Below are positions 53,051 to 64,000 of a stretch of DNA of 64,000 nt, one piece after another. The stretch spans positions 36,405,818 to 36,469,817 of the forward strand of contig ML662442.1 in assembly GCA_007570785.1 (NCBI GenBank), read 5' to 3'. Under the pieces are notes generated by a model. The model was not told where the DNA came from and did not search any database. It was given only the letters and a program-made list of their open reading frames with translations. The translations under genes and the position numbers were made by a program. Position 1 is the first letter of the stretch. Every line of letters begins with the position of its first letter. This stretch comes from Antilocapra americana (lineage: Eukaryota > Chordata > Mammalia > Artiodactyla > Antilocapridae).

Positions 53051-53943
53051 TTTCCCTTTTACACTTGGAGAAGCTGAATCTGGAAGAAATAAAAATTGCC
53101 AGTTTGTGGGCCTTCTTGAAGATCAACAAACTATGCAGATGCTGGGTGGACTAGTAAGGGGCCAGACTAAAGAAATGCAACAGCTGGAGGGGGGGAAAAA
53201 AGCAACAGTTGGAAACTACATGAACTGAACAGAGATATCAGCTGCTACATACCGCAGACAGACAGACTTGCAGTTTGAGTCCAGGCAAAGTAACTGCCTC
53301 CTAGTAACAAAAACTCAATAACACTTGGGAAAACACAATGGAATCAGTTGTTTCAAATATTATCTACAATGTTCGAGTATTCAACCTAAAATTACCAGAC
53401 ATGCAAAGAAACATAATAAATATAAACTGACTTTGAATGGACTCAGATGTTGAATTCAGAAAACAAACTACAAAATGTCTATTATGTTAGAAGTATTGAT
53501 ATTAATGGATAATACTTTAAAAGTAAAATATGAAATTACTGAGTGAAGAGATAGGGAATCTCAACAGTGAAATGTAAACTACAAGAAAATGGAAATTTTA
53601 GGGGTGAAAAGTACAACAGCTGAAAAAATGCATTATGATAGGCTCATACGTAAGAACGAATCTGGGAATTTGAAGACAAAAATTACCTAATATAAGAAAA
53701 GAGAAAAATAATACTTAAGGAGAATGAGCAAAGTCTCAGAGATCTTAGAATGGAAATCTAGGAGATTTCCACTACAAGAAATCTTAAAGAAAGTTCCACA
53801 GACTGAAGGGAAAAGACACCAGTTGACAACTCAGGTCCAAAGGAAGGACTGAAACAGAGCACACACCACATTGCTTTCTCACATTTCTTCATAAGAGATA
53901 TGACTATTTAAAGCAAAAACTATAACAATGTACGTGCAGGAGT

Positions 53944-54147
53944 GCTGAGTTGCTTCAGTCGTGTCTGACTCTGTGACCCCATAGACTGCAGCCTACCAGG
54001 CTCCTCTGTCCATAGGATTTTCCAGACAGGAATACTGTGGGTTGCCATTTCCTCCTCCAGGAGATTATCCTGACCCAGGGATCAAACCCACATCTCCCGT
54101 GGCTTCTGCACTGGCAGGCAGATTCTTTACCACTGAGCCACCTGGGA
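53944..54147 (-). repeat. Bov-tA SINE, antisense
   Basis: ttgcttcagtcgtgtctgac, cagcctaccaggctcctctg, gacccagggatcaaaccc and ttctttaccactgagccac form a reversed, near-complete element. Confidence 0.9.
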
Positions 54148-55691
54148 TAGATGTATTATAATACATCTATAATACATATATGATACATATGTTACATGTG
54201 ATAACAGCACTAAAGATGGAAGTAAATGAAAATGCACTACCACAAGATTCCTATATTTTACCTGAAGCAGTTCCATATCAACTTAAAGTACACTGAGATA
54301 TATGTTGTAATCCCTAAAGACAGCACTTTTTAAAAAATGCAAAAATACAGCTTGACAGCCAATAGAGAAATTAAAATTGATTACTAAAAATTACTTGATT
54401 AATGTAAAGGAAGGCAGAAGAGAAAGAACAGAAGAACAAGAGACAGATGAGACAAATAAAGCCAAATAGCAAAATGTCAGACCTAAATACGACCATATCA
54501 GTAATGATATTAAAGAAAAATAAAGACTCCAAGCAAATGGCAAAGACTGTCTAACTGGATTTAAAAAAAAAAAAATCAAGAATCACTTATATCCTGTTTA
54601 AAGAGATGCACTTTAAAAACATATACACAAATAACTTGGAAATAAAAAAGATGGAAAAAGATATGCCATGAATTAATAACCCTAAGAAGACAAGAATGGC
54701 TGCACTAATACCAGACAAAACAGACTTCAACGCAAGTAGCTTTACTAGAAATAAAGAGGGATTCTAATGATAAAAGTCTCAACACATCAGGAAGATATAA
54801 CAATGACAAACCTATATACACCTAATATAACAGAGCTTCAGAAACACAAGAAGGAAATTTGATCTCTACTTTACACCATATTTTTACTTACCTCAAAGTG
54901 AATCATAAAAATGAAATTTGAAACTGAAATGTATAAACCTTCTAGGAAAAAACATTGGGGAAAATCACTGTGACCTTGGGTTAGGCAAAGATTTGTTAGA
55001 CACAACATCAAAAACATAATCCACAGAAAAAAACTTCCCTTCAGCAAAATTAAGAATTACTATTTGAAAGACACTTTTAAGAGAATGAAAAGGCAAGCCA
55101 TAAACTGGGAGGAAAGACCGGCAAGTTATATATCTTACAAAAGAAAAAAAAACCTGCCCCCAGATTATAAAAAGAATTCTCAAAACTCAATAAACACCAA
55201 GCAACCCAATTTAAAAATAGGTTAAAAAAAAAAAAGATTTGAACAATCTCTTCACAAAAGGTATACAAATGGAAAATATTCATTTTTGAAAAGATGCTCA
55301 ACAGCATTAGCCATGAGGAAAATATAAACTAGAACAATGAAAAAAACCACACATACCTATTCAAATGGCTAAAATGGCTAATCATACCAAGTGTCAGTAA
55401 GGATGTTAGGATGTAAGGATGTCATATGCTGCTACTGGGAATTTAAAATTGGACAACCATTTCGGAAAACTGAATAGGAATTTTTTTTTTCAGCTAAATA
55501 CACCCCTACTAAATGATCCAGCCTTCCACTCCCAGGTATATACCTAAGAGAAACAAGAGCATATGTCCATACAAAGCTTGTGAACAGATGGTTATAGCTG
55601 TCTTATTTCTAATAGTGAAAAACTGCAAAGAGTCCGAATATTCAGAAATAAAGTGACTGGATAAACAAATAATGGTACGTTCATACAATGG

Positions 55692-55925
55692 AACATGCGT
55701 GCATGTGTTCTCAGTCGCTTCGGTGATGGCCAGCTCTTTGCAACCCCATGGACAGCAGCCCACCAGGCTCCTCTGTCCATGCAGATTCTCCAGGCAAGAA
55801 TACTGGAGTGGGTTGCCACACCCTCCTCCAGTGGATCTTCCCCACCCAGGGATCGAACCCTCATCTCTTATGTCTCCTATCTCTGCAGGCAGGTTCTTTA
55901 CCCCTAGTATTACCTGAGAAGCCCG
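55692..55925 (-). repeat. Bov-tA SINE, antisense
   Basis: ctctttgcaaccccatggac, cagcccaccaggctcctctg, ccacccagggatcgaaccc and ggcaggttctttaccc, reversed. Imperfect flanking acaatggaac / ataatggaat suggests a decayed target duplication. Confidence 0.88.
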
Positions 55926-56489
55926 CATAATGGAATACTACCCAGCAAAATACCAGGAGTGAACTACTGATAAATACAACAACGTGGATGAATACCAAAA
56001 TACTCATACACAGTGAAAAAGAGACAAAAAAGGAATATATAAAGCATGATTCCACTTATTTAAAATTTCCTAAAAACATAAGCCAATATACAGGACAGGA
56101 AGAGTATCGGTGTTCACCGCATTGTAGAGAGGGATACGGAGGGAGAGATTGTCAAAAACACAAAGAAACCTGAGTGTGATGGACATGTTCATTATCTGGA
56201 CTGTGGTGGTTGTGTCTCACTGGTGTATATATATGACAAAACTCTTCAAATTACCTACTTTATTTCATGCAATACACCTTGTTTCATGTCAATTATACAA
56301 TAATGTTGCTTTAAAAAAAATGAGAAACCCTACATTTATATGAGATGGTAGATGTTCACTAAACTTAATTGTGATCAACTTTTCATGATGTATGTAAGTC
56401 AAATCATTATTCTGTATAATCTTATAACTGACACAGAGCACTGTACATCTCAATAAAAGTGGAAGGAAAAAATATAAACCTATATGGAG

Positions 56490-56725
56490 GTTTTCAACAA
56501 GAACAACAAAAATAGATGTCATAAAAAACAAACACACAAAACAAAACTGACAGAACTAAAGGGAGAACTAGACAAATCCACAGTCACAGTTGTATATTTA
56601 AGCACATCACTCTCAGTAATTAATAGAACAGGAAGACCAAAATATAAACGTCTGGATGACAACATCAAGCAGCTTAACTGACATTTACAGAACACTATAT
56701 CCAACACCAACTGCAGAAAGCTGTT
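56490..56725 (+). repeat. LINE-1 internal ORF2 fragment
   Basis: aactgacagaactaaaggga, agacaaatccacagtcaca, tctcagtaattaatagaaca and tgacatttacagaacacta match mid-ORF2. This is out of order relative to the L1 3' end just before it, so it is a separate fragment. Confidence 0.65.
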
Positions 56726-57023
56726 TGCTCTGCCAGTGAAATTTTTAGTCACTTATGAGGGTAGACTGGGGTGGGAAAAGATGGAAGGAGAACTAACACA
56801 CACAAAATGCCACTTAATCCATGGGCAGTGCCTGCATAAAACTGTCATCAGATTCTCAGGCAACACTGTGAGGTATTATGTTCATTTTAAAGGTGGGGAA
56901 AAAAACAGATTAGAGGTATTTAGCGACTTGCCAAAGTTATTTATGCAACTCTGGGGAGATTCCAGGTGGAAAAGGGAATAAGAAAACATGCCCAAAGTCC
57001 TTCATTAAAAAACATCCACCAGA

Positions 57024-57460
57024 CTTCCCTGGTGCACAGTGGGTAAGAATCTGCCTGCCAATGCAGGGGACACGGGTTTGATCCCTGGTCTGGGAAGATT
57101 CCACATGCTGTGGAACAACTAAGCTCATGCACCACAACTCCTGAGCCCACGCTGTAGAGCCTGTAAGCTGCAACTACTGAAGCCTGCACGCTCTCGGGCC
57201 CAGGAGCCACAACCAATGAGCCCCTATCTCACAACTACAGAAGCCCACTTGCTGTAGAGCCAGCAAACCCAACTCCTGAACCTTCTATGCTGCAGCTAAT
57301 GAAGCCTGTGCACCTGGAGCCTGTGCTCCACAACAGGAGAAGCCACCACAATGAGAAGCCCACCCACCACAACAAAGAGTCGCCCCCACAACTAGAGAAA
57401 GCCCGTGGTGCACAGTAACAAAGACCCAGTGCATCCAAAACAAATATTAAAAACAAAAAA
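57024..57460 (+). repeat. CHR-type SINE, long form, with 10-base target duplication
   Basis: cttccctggtgcacagtgg head, tttgatccctggtctgggaa, a long 3' region of repeated gcaactactgaagcc-like units, gcccgtggtgcacagtaac, then an A-rich tail. Flanked by atccaccaga at 57014-57023 and 57461-57470. Confidence 0.9.
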
Positions 57461-57470
57461 ATCCACCAGA

Positions 57471-58330
57471 GAAAAAGGAACCCTCCTACACTGTTGGTGG
57501 GAATGTAAATTGGTGCAGCCATGGTAGAGAACAGTATCTGACTCTTTGCAACCCCGTGGACTGCAGCACACGAGGCTTCCCTGTCCTTCATTATCTCCCA
57601 GAGTTTGCTCCAACTCACGTCCACTGAGGTGGTGATGCCGTCCAACCATCTCATCCTCTGTCACCCCGTTCTCCTTCCCTCAACCAGAACAGTATGGAGG
57701 TTCCTTAACAGATGAAAAACAGAGTTGCCATATAATCCCGCAATCTCACTCCTGGCATATATCTGGAAAAACAAAAACTCTAATTGGAAAAATGCACCCC
57801 AATGATCACTACAGCACTATTTTCAATAGCCAAGACATGGAAGCAATCAAAGCATCCACTGACAGACGGGTAATTAAAAAGATGTGGTGTCCATATATAC
57901 AATGGAATACTATTCAGCCATAAAAACTGAAACAAGGCCATTTGCAACACAGACAGACCCAGAGATTATCATACTAAGCAAAGTAAGTCAGAAAGAGAAA
58001 GAAAAATACTAAATACCAGAAGATATCACTTATGTGCGGAGTCTAAAATATGATACAAATTTATTTACAAAACAGAAACACAGACACAGAAAACAAACAT
58101 GGTGATAAAAGGGGAAATGGGGTTGGGGAGGGATAAATTAGGAATTTTGGATTATCAGATAAAAACTACTATATGTAAAATAAACAATAAAGTCCTACTA
58201 TACAACCCAGGGTACTTTATTCAATATCCTGTAATAAACCATAATGAAAAACAATATGAAATATATATACTTGAATATATATATATCTGAATCACTTCAC
58301 TGTACATCAGAAACTAACACCTTGTATACT
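57471..58330 (+). repeat. LINE-1 3' end, interrupted by a BovB insert
   Basis: ctcctacactgttggtggga and gtaaattggtgcagccatgg precede the insert. After it come ggaggttccttaacagatg, gatcactacagcactatttt, catttgcaacacagacag, and 3' UTR ending near ttcactgtacatcagaaact. Confidence 0.85.
57538..57685 (-). mobile_element. Short BovB-related insert with 10-base target duplication
   Basis: 148 bases with gtggtgatgccgtccaacca and tctcatcctctgtcaccccg, the reversed BovB (RTE-type) 3' region. The other end, gactctttgcaaccccgtgg, is shared with the Bov-A end. agaacagtat flanks it at 57528-57537 and 57686-57695, inside an L1. Confidence 0.8.
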
Positions 58331-58359
58331 TTGATTTTTAAAACAATTAAATAGCAAAG

Positions 58360-58710
58360 AAATGAAAAAATATGAAAACAATATAAAAGATTAACAAAAC
58401 TAAAAGCTGGTTCTTTGGAAAGATAAACACAATTGACAAAACTTTAGCTAGACTAACCAAAAAAAGAAGACAGGACTCAAATGAGTAATATTGTAAATTT
58501 CTATGTACAGCATGGTAACTATCAGTTAACAGTACAATATTGTACACTTGGAAGTTGCTATGAGCATAAATCCTAAAATGCTTACCACAAAAAATAAAGT
58601 TGCAACCATGTGAGGTGATAGATGTGTTAACCTATCTGTGGAAACCATTTCACACTATGTATGTATATAATATAAACACACTGAACCCTCAAAAAAAAAA
58701 AAAAAAAAAC
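58360..58710 (+). repeat. Old LINE-1 fragments with 3' end
   Basis: attaacaaaactaaaagctg, gctagactaaccaaaaaaag (ORF2-like), then gtgaggtgatagatgtgtta and a poly(A) end. Confidence 0.6.
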
Positions 58711-58784
58711 CCCAGATACCATACTTGATGCCAATAAAAACCTATCCCACCCTGGAGAAGCTCACAATCTAATTTAATTACATT

Positions 58785-59005
58785 ATGGTTTTCTCCAGAT
58801 ATATGACCAGGAGTAGGACTGAAGGATCATATGGTAGCTCTATTTTTAGTTTTTTAACGAACGGCCATACTGTTCTCCCTAGCTGCTGTACTGATTTACA
58901 TTCCCAGCAACAGTCTAGGAAGGTTCCCTTTTCTCCATACCCTCTCCAGCAACTTTTCTTTGTAGACTTTTTGATGATGGCCATTCTGACTGGTGTTTTG
59001 ATAGA
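58785..59005 (-). repeat. LINE-1 ORF2 3' fragment, antisense
   Basis: atgaccaggagtaggactga, ggatcatatggtagctct, cattcccagcaacagtctag, gatgatggccattctgactg: reversed terminal ORF2. Confidence 0.8.
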
Positions 59006-60074
59006 AATCTTTCTGCAGTTTTGATAGAAATCCTTCTCTCTTGCTCACGGCACTAAAGAAAGAATTGTCTTAGCCAAATCAAAATTATCTCTGCCATTCT
59101 GTTTAATTTCAAAATCAGACAGCTATTGAAAGGACAACAGTGAAAAAGTAGACAGGTAACCAAGCAAGGCCTAGAATGGGTGCGATGAGATGAGCTAGAG
59201 CCACATAAGGGACCCCTGCCCTGGTGCCTCCATCAGACGGCACTGATCATCAAACAGTGAGACTCACGACCCTGCATACTCTTCCTTGATCAGGCTTCAG
59301 AGGAGCACATCTCCACACCCGCTGTCCTATGTCCAGGAAGCGAAAGGAGATTTCACCTAAACGTCATGAGGTAAGCTGTGCCTGTGCCACTGCCAAACTC
59401 AGACTGGCACCAGAGGGGCCTTAGATGCCTGCAGAGCAGGAGCAGGAGAAGCACGCAGCTAAAGAGGTAAGAGAAAAGCAAAATCCTTCCTCCGAGAGAG
59501 CCCCAACACAATCGATTCTTTCATAATGAAGCGTTACTTCAAAGCAGTGTTGAGTGTTCATTTCCTGTGCCATTCACGGCTCTGATGTACTGAGCCACGT
59601 GGCTCTCCTAACTATCGGTGAATACACACACATGTTGGTGAATCTGTAATATGAATGACACAGGACACTGCTTACGCAGGGAATTAACATACACTGAACG
59701 CTAGAACATTTCTGATTTTATTACACAATTTAATAAGATTTTAATGAGTTTCAAAAATAAGTCAAATTCAGCTATACACAGTTTGTATTTCAAAATTAAA
59801 ATTCTTGATATTCTCTATTTTGCCTTTTGATTTTTTTCTCTTGTGTAACAATTTTAAAGAGACACAATTCACACACCATAAAATTAATCTCTTATAAAAG
59901 TCAGTGGTGTTCAGTATATTCACAAAGTTATGCGACCATCATCATCCAATTACAGACCATTTTCCACACCCAAACAGAAACCCTGTACCCACTAGTAGTC
60001 ACTTCCATTCCTTCTTCCCCAGAGCTCCTGGTGACCACTAATTTGCTTTCTGTCTTTATAGAATTGCCTATGTC

Positions 60075-60163
60075 ATTATTCTTGCCTGGAGAATTCCACG
60101 GTCAGAGGAGCCTGAAGGGCCACAGTCCACAGGGTTGCAAAGAGTCAGGCACGACTGAGAAAT
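60075..60163 (+). repeat. Bov-tA 3' portion
   Basis: attcttgcctggagaattcc, gaggagcctgaagggccac, agagtcaggcacgactgaga: only the Bov-A body is present. Confidence 0.75.
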
Positions 60164-60180
60164 TTTTCATCATTCTGGAT

Positions 60181-60404
60181 ATAAGGGATTACCAGGTGGC
60201 GCTAGTGGTAAAGGATCTGCCTGCCAATGCAGGAGACTTAAGAGATTCAAGTTGGATCCCTGGATCAGGAAGATCCCCTGGAGGAGGGCATGGCAATCCA
60301 CTCCAGTATTCTTACCTGGAGAAATCCATGGACAGAGGAGCCTGGCAGGCTATGGTCCATTAGGTCGCAGAGTCACACACAACTCAAGCAACTTAGCACG
60401 CACA
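60181..60404 (+). repeat. Bov-tA SINE with 10-base target duplication
   Basis: attaccaggtggcgctagtg head, gttggatccctggatcagg, gaggagcctggcaggctatg. Flanked by cattctggat at 60171-60180 and 60405-60414. Confidence 0.9.
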
Positions 60405-60424
60405 CATTCTGGATGTAAAACATG

Positions 60425-60765
60425 TTTCCATTTTTTTTTAATTTTTTAATTGAAGGATAATTCCTTTACAAAAACAATTTTGTTGTTTTTTGTCAAACCT
60501 CAACCTGAACCAGCCATAGGTATACATATATCCCCTCCCTTCTGAATTTCCCTCCCATCTCCCTCCCCATCCCACCCCTCTAGGTTGATACAGAGCCCCT
60601 GTTTGAGTTTCCTGAGACATACACCAAATTCCCATTGGCTATCTGTTTCACATATGGTAATGTAAGTTCCCATGTTACTCTCAACATAGATCTCACCCTC
60701 TCCTCCCCTTTCCCCATGTCCATAAGTCTATTCTCTATGCCTGTTTCTCCATTCATGCTTCCAAT
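60425..60765 (-). repeat. L1-BT-like 3' UTR fragment, antisense
   Basis: aaccagccataggtatacat, tctccctccccatcccacc, tttgagtttcctgagacata, ttcccattggctatctgtt and tccataagtctattctctat form the reversed ruminant L1 3' UTR. Confidence 0.8.
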
Positions 60766-61319
60766 TTTTGTCTAGCTTCTTTCATTTAGTATTATGTTTT
60801 CAAAGTTCATCCAATTTGTAGAATATGTTAGTACTTTGCTCCTTTTTGTGACTAAATAATATTTCATTTATGAATATACCACATGCCATTTATCCATTCA
60901 TTCACTGATAGACACCTAGATTGTTTTCTCTTTTCAGTTATTCTGAACAGCACTACTGTGAATATTTGTATACAAATATGTGTTCTACGGGCACATATAT
61001 TTTCTTTTATTTTTTTCCTTTGCTGCCTGTGCTTCTGAACGTCATAGCTAGGAAATCACTGCCTTATCCAAGGTCATGAAGATTTATGCCTGTGTGTTCT
61101 TCCGATAGTTTTACAGTTTCAGCTTTTTAAGTCCTTAATCCATTTTTAATTAATTTGCGTATATGGTATGAGATAAAGAGTCCATATTCATTCTTAATGT
61201 GGCTGTCCAGTTGTTCCAACACCATTAGTTAAGACTATTCTATCCCCCACTGAATTGTTCTGGCTTGCTTTGTCTTAATAATTTTTAATATTTAGGACAA
61301 AAATCATACCATTTTAAAA

Positions 61320-61590
61320 ACAAAATTTTATTTTTTAGTTTTACATACTGTTACACAATAAATTGCACATAAAGTGTTCAATGAGAAGCTCTGGCATGTG
61401 TATATGCTCGTGCCACCACTTCTACAATCAAGACAGTGAATATTTCTATCACTCAAAAAGTTTCTTCATGCCCCTCTGTGATTCGTCCCTCCTGTCACTT
61501 CCCATACAACACTGATTCATTTTCTGTCTCTGTAGATTAGTTTTCAGACTTTTACATAACTGGAATCATACACTATCTACTTTGGTTTAT
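61320..61590 (-). repeat. Old LINE-1 (L1M-type) 3' fragment
   Basis: cacataaagtgttcaatgag, ctcgtgccaccacttctac and acataactggaatcataca match a reversed L1M 3' end. Confidence 0.55.
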
Positions 61591-61604
61591 ACTTTAACAT
61601 TTAT

Positions 61605-61730
61605 TATTTATTTGTTTGGCCACGCCGTAAGGTATGGGGGATCTTAGTTCCACAACCAGGGATCAAACCCGTGCTCCCTGCAGTGAAAGTGCCGAGTCCT
61701 AACCACCGGACGACCAGAGACTTCCTACAT
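61605..61730 (-). repeat. CHR-type SINE, antisense
   Basis: ggccacgccgtaaggtatgg, gggatcttagttccacaac, cagggatcaaacccgtgc and cctaaccaccggacgacc. Confidence 0.85.
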
Positions 61731-61747
61731 TTACTTTTCTTTTTGGT

Positions 61748-62022
61748 GGCACTTGGGTCTTTGCCGCTGCACAAGGGCTTTCTCTAGTAGCGGTGAGCAG
61801 GGGCTACTCTTCATTGCTGTGTGTGGGCTTCTCCCTGCGGTGGCCCCTCCTGTTGTAGAGCGCAAGCTCCAGGCACTTGGGCTTCAACAGATATGGCACT
61901 TGAGTTCAGCAGTTGTGGCTCATGGGCTCAGCTGCGCTCAGCAATGTGGAATCTTCCCGAACCAGGGATGGAACCCATGTCCCCTGCATCAGCAGGTAGA
62001 CTCCCAACCACTCTACCACCCT
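61748..62022 (-). repeat. CHR-type SINE, long form, antisense
   Basis: gggctttctctagtagcggt, gtgggcttctccctgcggtg, gcacttgggcttcaacag, gtggaatcttcccgaacc and agggatggaacccatgtc; directly follows another antisense CHR. Confidence 0.85.
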
Positions 62023-62557
62023 TATATTTACTTTAATTTACATCTTTGTAGAAAATTATTCAAAGATTACTGTTTGAATACATTATTTTTTAATCCTTAA
62101 ATCATCATAAGACTAGGTCATGTTACTAGGACACCAAAATATCTTGATAACAGTGGTTTTGCTGAAATAAGGTAAATAATTTTATAGAATAATTACACAG
62201 TAAGTTTTGAATATCTGTCTTTATTTTATTATTCCTCCAAACATCACAGGTCTATCAAAAGAAAACACTTAAAATAATGACTGAATTGACAACTGAACTG
62301 ATTGAATTCAATTATCTTTGATATTTTGCTTTCAGTTATTTAAAGCCACAACTTTACATATTTCCTAGTTTTGTTGCTATGAAGGAAGGTTGTCAAGGTA
62401 CAGAGCATATCTTAACCATTTTCAGACATACAGTATGTATGACTCCATTTGTACTTTAGAAGCAGGCTGAGTTGGCAACATTCTGTTTCTTCATAAGAGT
62501 GTTTATAATTATCTTTCAAAATATACAGGCAAGCTTTTGCTCTTTTCTATACACAGG

Positions 62558-62746
62558 TCTCTTTGTGGCTCAGCTGGTAAAGAACCTGCCTGCAATGCAG
62601 GAGATCTGGGTGCGATCTCTGGGCTGGGAAGATCCCCTGGAGAAGGGAAAGGCTACCCACCCCAGTATTCTGGCCTGGAGAATTCCCATGGACTATATAG
62701 TGAATAGGGATCACAATGAGTCGGACACGACTGAGCAACTTTCACT
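62558..62746 (+). repeat. Bov-tA SINE
   Basis: tctctttgtggctcagctgg head, ggtgcgatctctgggctggg, atgagtcggacacgactgag. Near-identical flanks tatacacagg (62548-62557) and tatacatagg (62747-62756). Confidence 0.9.
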
Positions 62747-62841
62747 TATACATAGGTTATATTTCACAGTAAAAGAAAGAGGAAAGGAAAAGGAAAAAGC
62801 ATCTCAGAAGGTCACAACACTGATGAACACTATCCATCCTG

Positions 62842-62967
62842 GTGAACTTCCCTGGACAGTCCAGTGTTAAGACTTGGTGCTTCCACTGCAGAGCGCAAGG
62901 GTTCGATCCCTGATCAAGGAACTAAGACTCGAAGACTGTGCAGTGCAGCCAAAGGGGAAAAAAAAGA
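62842..62967 (+). repeat. CHR-type SINE
   Basis: gaacttccctggacagtcc head, gggttcgatccctgatcaag, gaactaagactcgaag and an A-rich tail. Confidence 0.85.
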
Positions 62968-63189
62968 ATGGGTGGAGTCACTACGTTCACTTTGTTTACA
63001 TAAGAATTCAGCTTTTGGAGGATTTGAACCAAACCTACAGCTCTCCAGGATGTCACCTGCTGAGGCAACCAGGGAGGGGAGGGACCGTCTACATAGACCA
63101 ACTCCAATACCATCCGAAGGGCTGGGAGGGAAACCAAGGGAAAGAACATCCAAGCAGCACCCTGACAGGCTAGGCACAGAGCCCAGGGC

Positions 63190-63350
63190 TTTCCACATAC
63201 GCATGTCATTTAATCCTTGCAGCAGCTCTGGCAGACAAGACTATGGACTCCTTTTCACTGAGAGGAAAGCTAAAGCTCACAAAGATTACTTCCCCAAAAA
63301 GCCACAGAGCTGGTTAGTAGAGTGCTGGCTCAGGGCCAGCTTGCTGAGGA
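63190..63350 (-). repeat. MIR SINE, antisense
   Basis: gtcatttaatccttgcagca, gaggaaagctaaagctcac, ccacagagctggttagtaga match reversed MIR. Confidence 0.65.
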
Positions 63351-63599
63351 TTCATTCACCAAATACACCAAATTGATTGACTCGTCAATGACGGAAGAAA
63401 GATCTAGGAATTTGAAAAACAGGCAAACCATTAAGATGAATAAGATGACCAGATTCTAGTCTCAGCTCCTTAACATCACACACCTCCCTGCCTGAAATAC
63501 ACTCCTGCCATCCCGTACCCATTTATTCGTTCATTCCAACTCTTACTAGGTAATAATTATTTTAAAATAGCATTTGTCTCACTTTATGCTTATATAATG

Positions 63600-63785
63600 T
63601 GTACTCAGCTGGTAAAGAATCTGCCTGCAATGCAGGAGACCCCAGTTCGATTCCTGGAGGAGGGCATGGCAACCCACTCCAGTATTCTTGCCTGGAGAAT
63701 CCCCATAGACAGAGGAGCCCAGCAGGCTAGGGTCTATGGGGCTCGCAAAGAATTACACACGGCTGAGCAACTAAGCACACAACAT
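63600..63785 (+). repeat. Bov-tA SINE with internal deletion
   Basis: actcagctggtaaagaatct head and ccccagttcgattcctgg, but the gggaagatcccc segment after the B box is missing. The body is normal to cacggctgagcaactaagc. Confidence 0.85.
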
Positions 63786-63824
63786 GTACTATACGCCAGA
63801 TAGTTCTGTTTTTCTTTTTTAACT

Positions 63825-63920
63825 ATTAATCCATTTAATCCTCACAACAACCCTATGAGGAAGGCACCATTAAGATCCTCCCTTTACCTAAGGAAACAGA
63901 GAAATTAATTTGCCTCAGAT
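63825..63920 (-). repeat. MIR SINE core, antisense
   Basis: catttaatcctcacaacaac, cctatgaggaaggcacca and taaggaaacagagaaatt: reversed MIR core. Confidence 0.75.
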
Positions 63921-63924
63921 TGTG

Positions 63925-64000
63925 TGTGTGTGAAAGTTGTTCAGTCGTGTTCAACTCTTTGTGAACCCATGGACTATACAGTCCATGGAATTCTCTAGAC
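63925..64000 (-). repeat. Bov-A-type SINE, antisense, cut by the window end
   Basis: tgttcagtcgtgttcaactc, gaacccatggactatacag, ggaattctctagac: reversed Bov-A body continuing beyond the window. Confidence 0.75.

Larger units (their letters stand above)
53430..56470 (+). repeat. Highly degraded old LINE-1, interrupted by two SINEs
   Basis: ORF1/5'-like sequence (about 53430-53830) is followed by ORF2-like segments (aatggctgcactaataccag, acagacttcaacgcaag; aactcaataaacaccaagca; ggaatttaaaattggacaac). 3' end sequence comes last (ctggactgtggtggttgtgt; gtacatctcaataaaagtgg). Bov-tA copies at 53944-54147 and 55692-55925 break it. No frame survives. Confidence 0.65.
59850..61300 (-). repeat. Old LINE-1 (L1M-type), antisense, broken by younger inserts
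   Basis: Segment 59850-60074 (gttatgcgaccatcatcatc, gaaaccctgtacccactag) resumes at about 60766 (tttcatttagtattatgttt, tatccattcattcactgat). It goes on into reversed ORF2 3' sequence (ttgctgcctgtgcttctgaa, gtccttaatccatttttaat). Between the halves lie two Bov-tA pieces and an L1-BT-like fragment. Confidence 0.7.

Noticed and set aside
57235..57654. 139-codon minus-strand frame rich in Trp and Leu
   Set aside because: Reversed CHR SINE joined to L1 and the BovB insert; no real protein.
59827..60363. 178-codon plus-strand frame
   Set aside because: Composed of old L1 plus two Bov-tA SINE pieces; the peptide is typical SINE translation (for example SGRSPGGGHGNPLQYS).
62864..63376. 170-codon plus-strand frame
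   Set aside because: Starts in a CHR SINE and ends in an antisense MIR; chance frame in moderately GC-rich sequence.

Overview
This is nuclear DNA from a mammal, almost certainly a ruminant (Pecora, probably a bovid). The evidence is the dense mix of Bov-tA and Bov-A2 SINEs, cetartiodactyl CHR-type tRNA-Glu SINEs, a BovB-derived insert and L1-BT-like LINE-1 3' ends, together with spliced, intron-rich gene structure. There is no prokaryotic gene organisation, operon, CRISPR array or intact mobile-element coding region.

The only gene I can support is SLC16A10 (MCT10/TAT1, an aromatic amino-acid and thyroid-hormone transporter of the monocarboxylate transporter family), on the minus strand. Five consecutive coding exons are present: exon 2 (46211-46355), exon 3 (40815-41277), exon 4 (17525-17668), exon 5 (8961-9189) and the terminal coding exon 6 (6522-6751). 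All have consensus AG/GT borders, and their phases add up to one uninterrupted frame of about 403 residues ending in a stop at 6522-6524. Exon 1, which encodes the N-terminus and first membrane helix, lies beyond position 64000. Introns are about 2.2, 8.3, 23.1, 4.9 and more than 17.6 kb.

From left to right: 1-6521 is 3' UTR and/or downstream flank with few recognisable repeats. 6522-46355 carries exons 6 to 2, and its introns are filled with SINEs (CHR, Bov-tA, Bov-A2), ancient MIR and L2 pieces, L1 3' ends and one probable solo LTR. 46356-64000 is intron 1, the most repeat-rich part, with nested L1, SINE and BovB insertions (49.2-50.9, 52.8-58.7 and 59.8-62.0 kb).

I see no undescribed gene system. 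The observations most worth checking are: a weak exon 4 splice donor followed directly by 14 Ts on the transcribed strand; two retrotransposons that share one target site, marked by three copies of an 11-base sequence; a CHR SINE with 17-base target duplications enclosing extra non-SINE sequence; and a 148-base BovB-related insert with clean target duplications. Family names for repeats come from recognising consensus features by eye, and their outer coordinates are approximate unless target duplications are stated.
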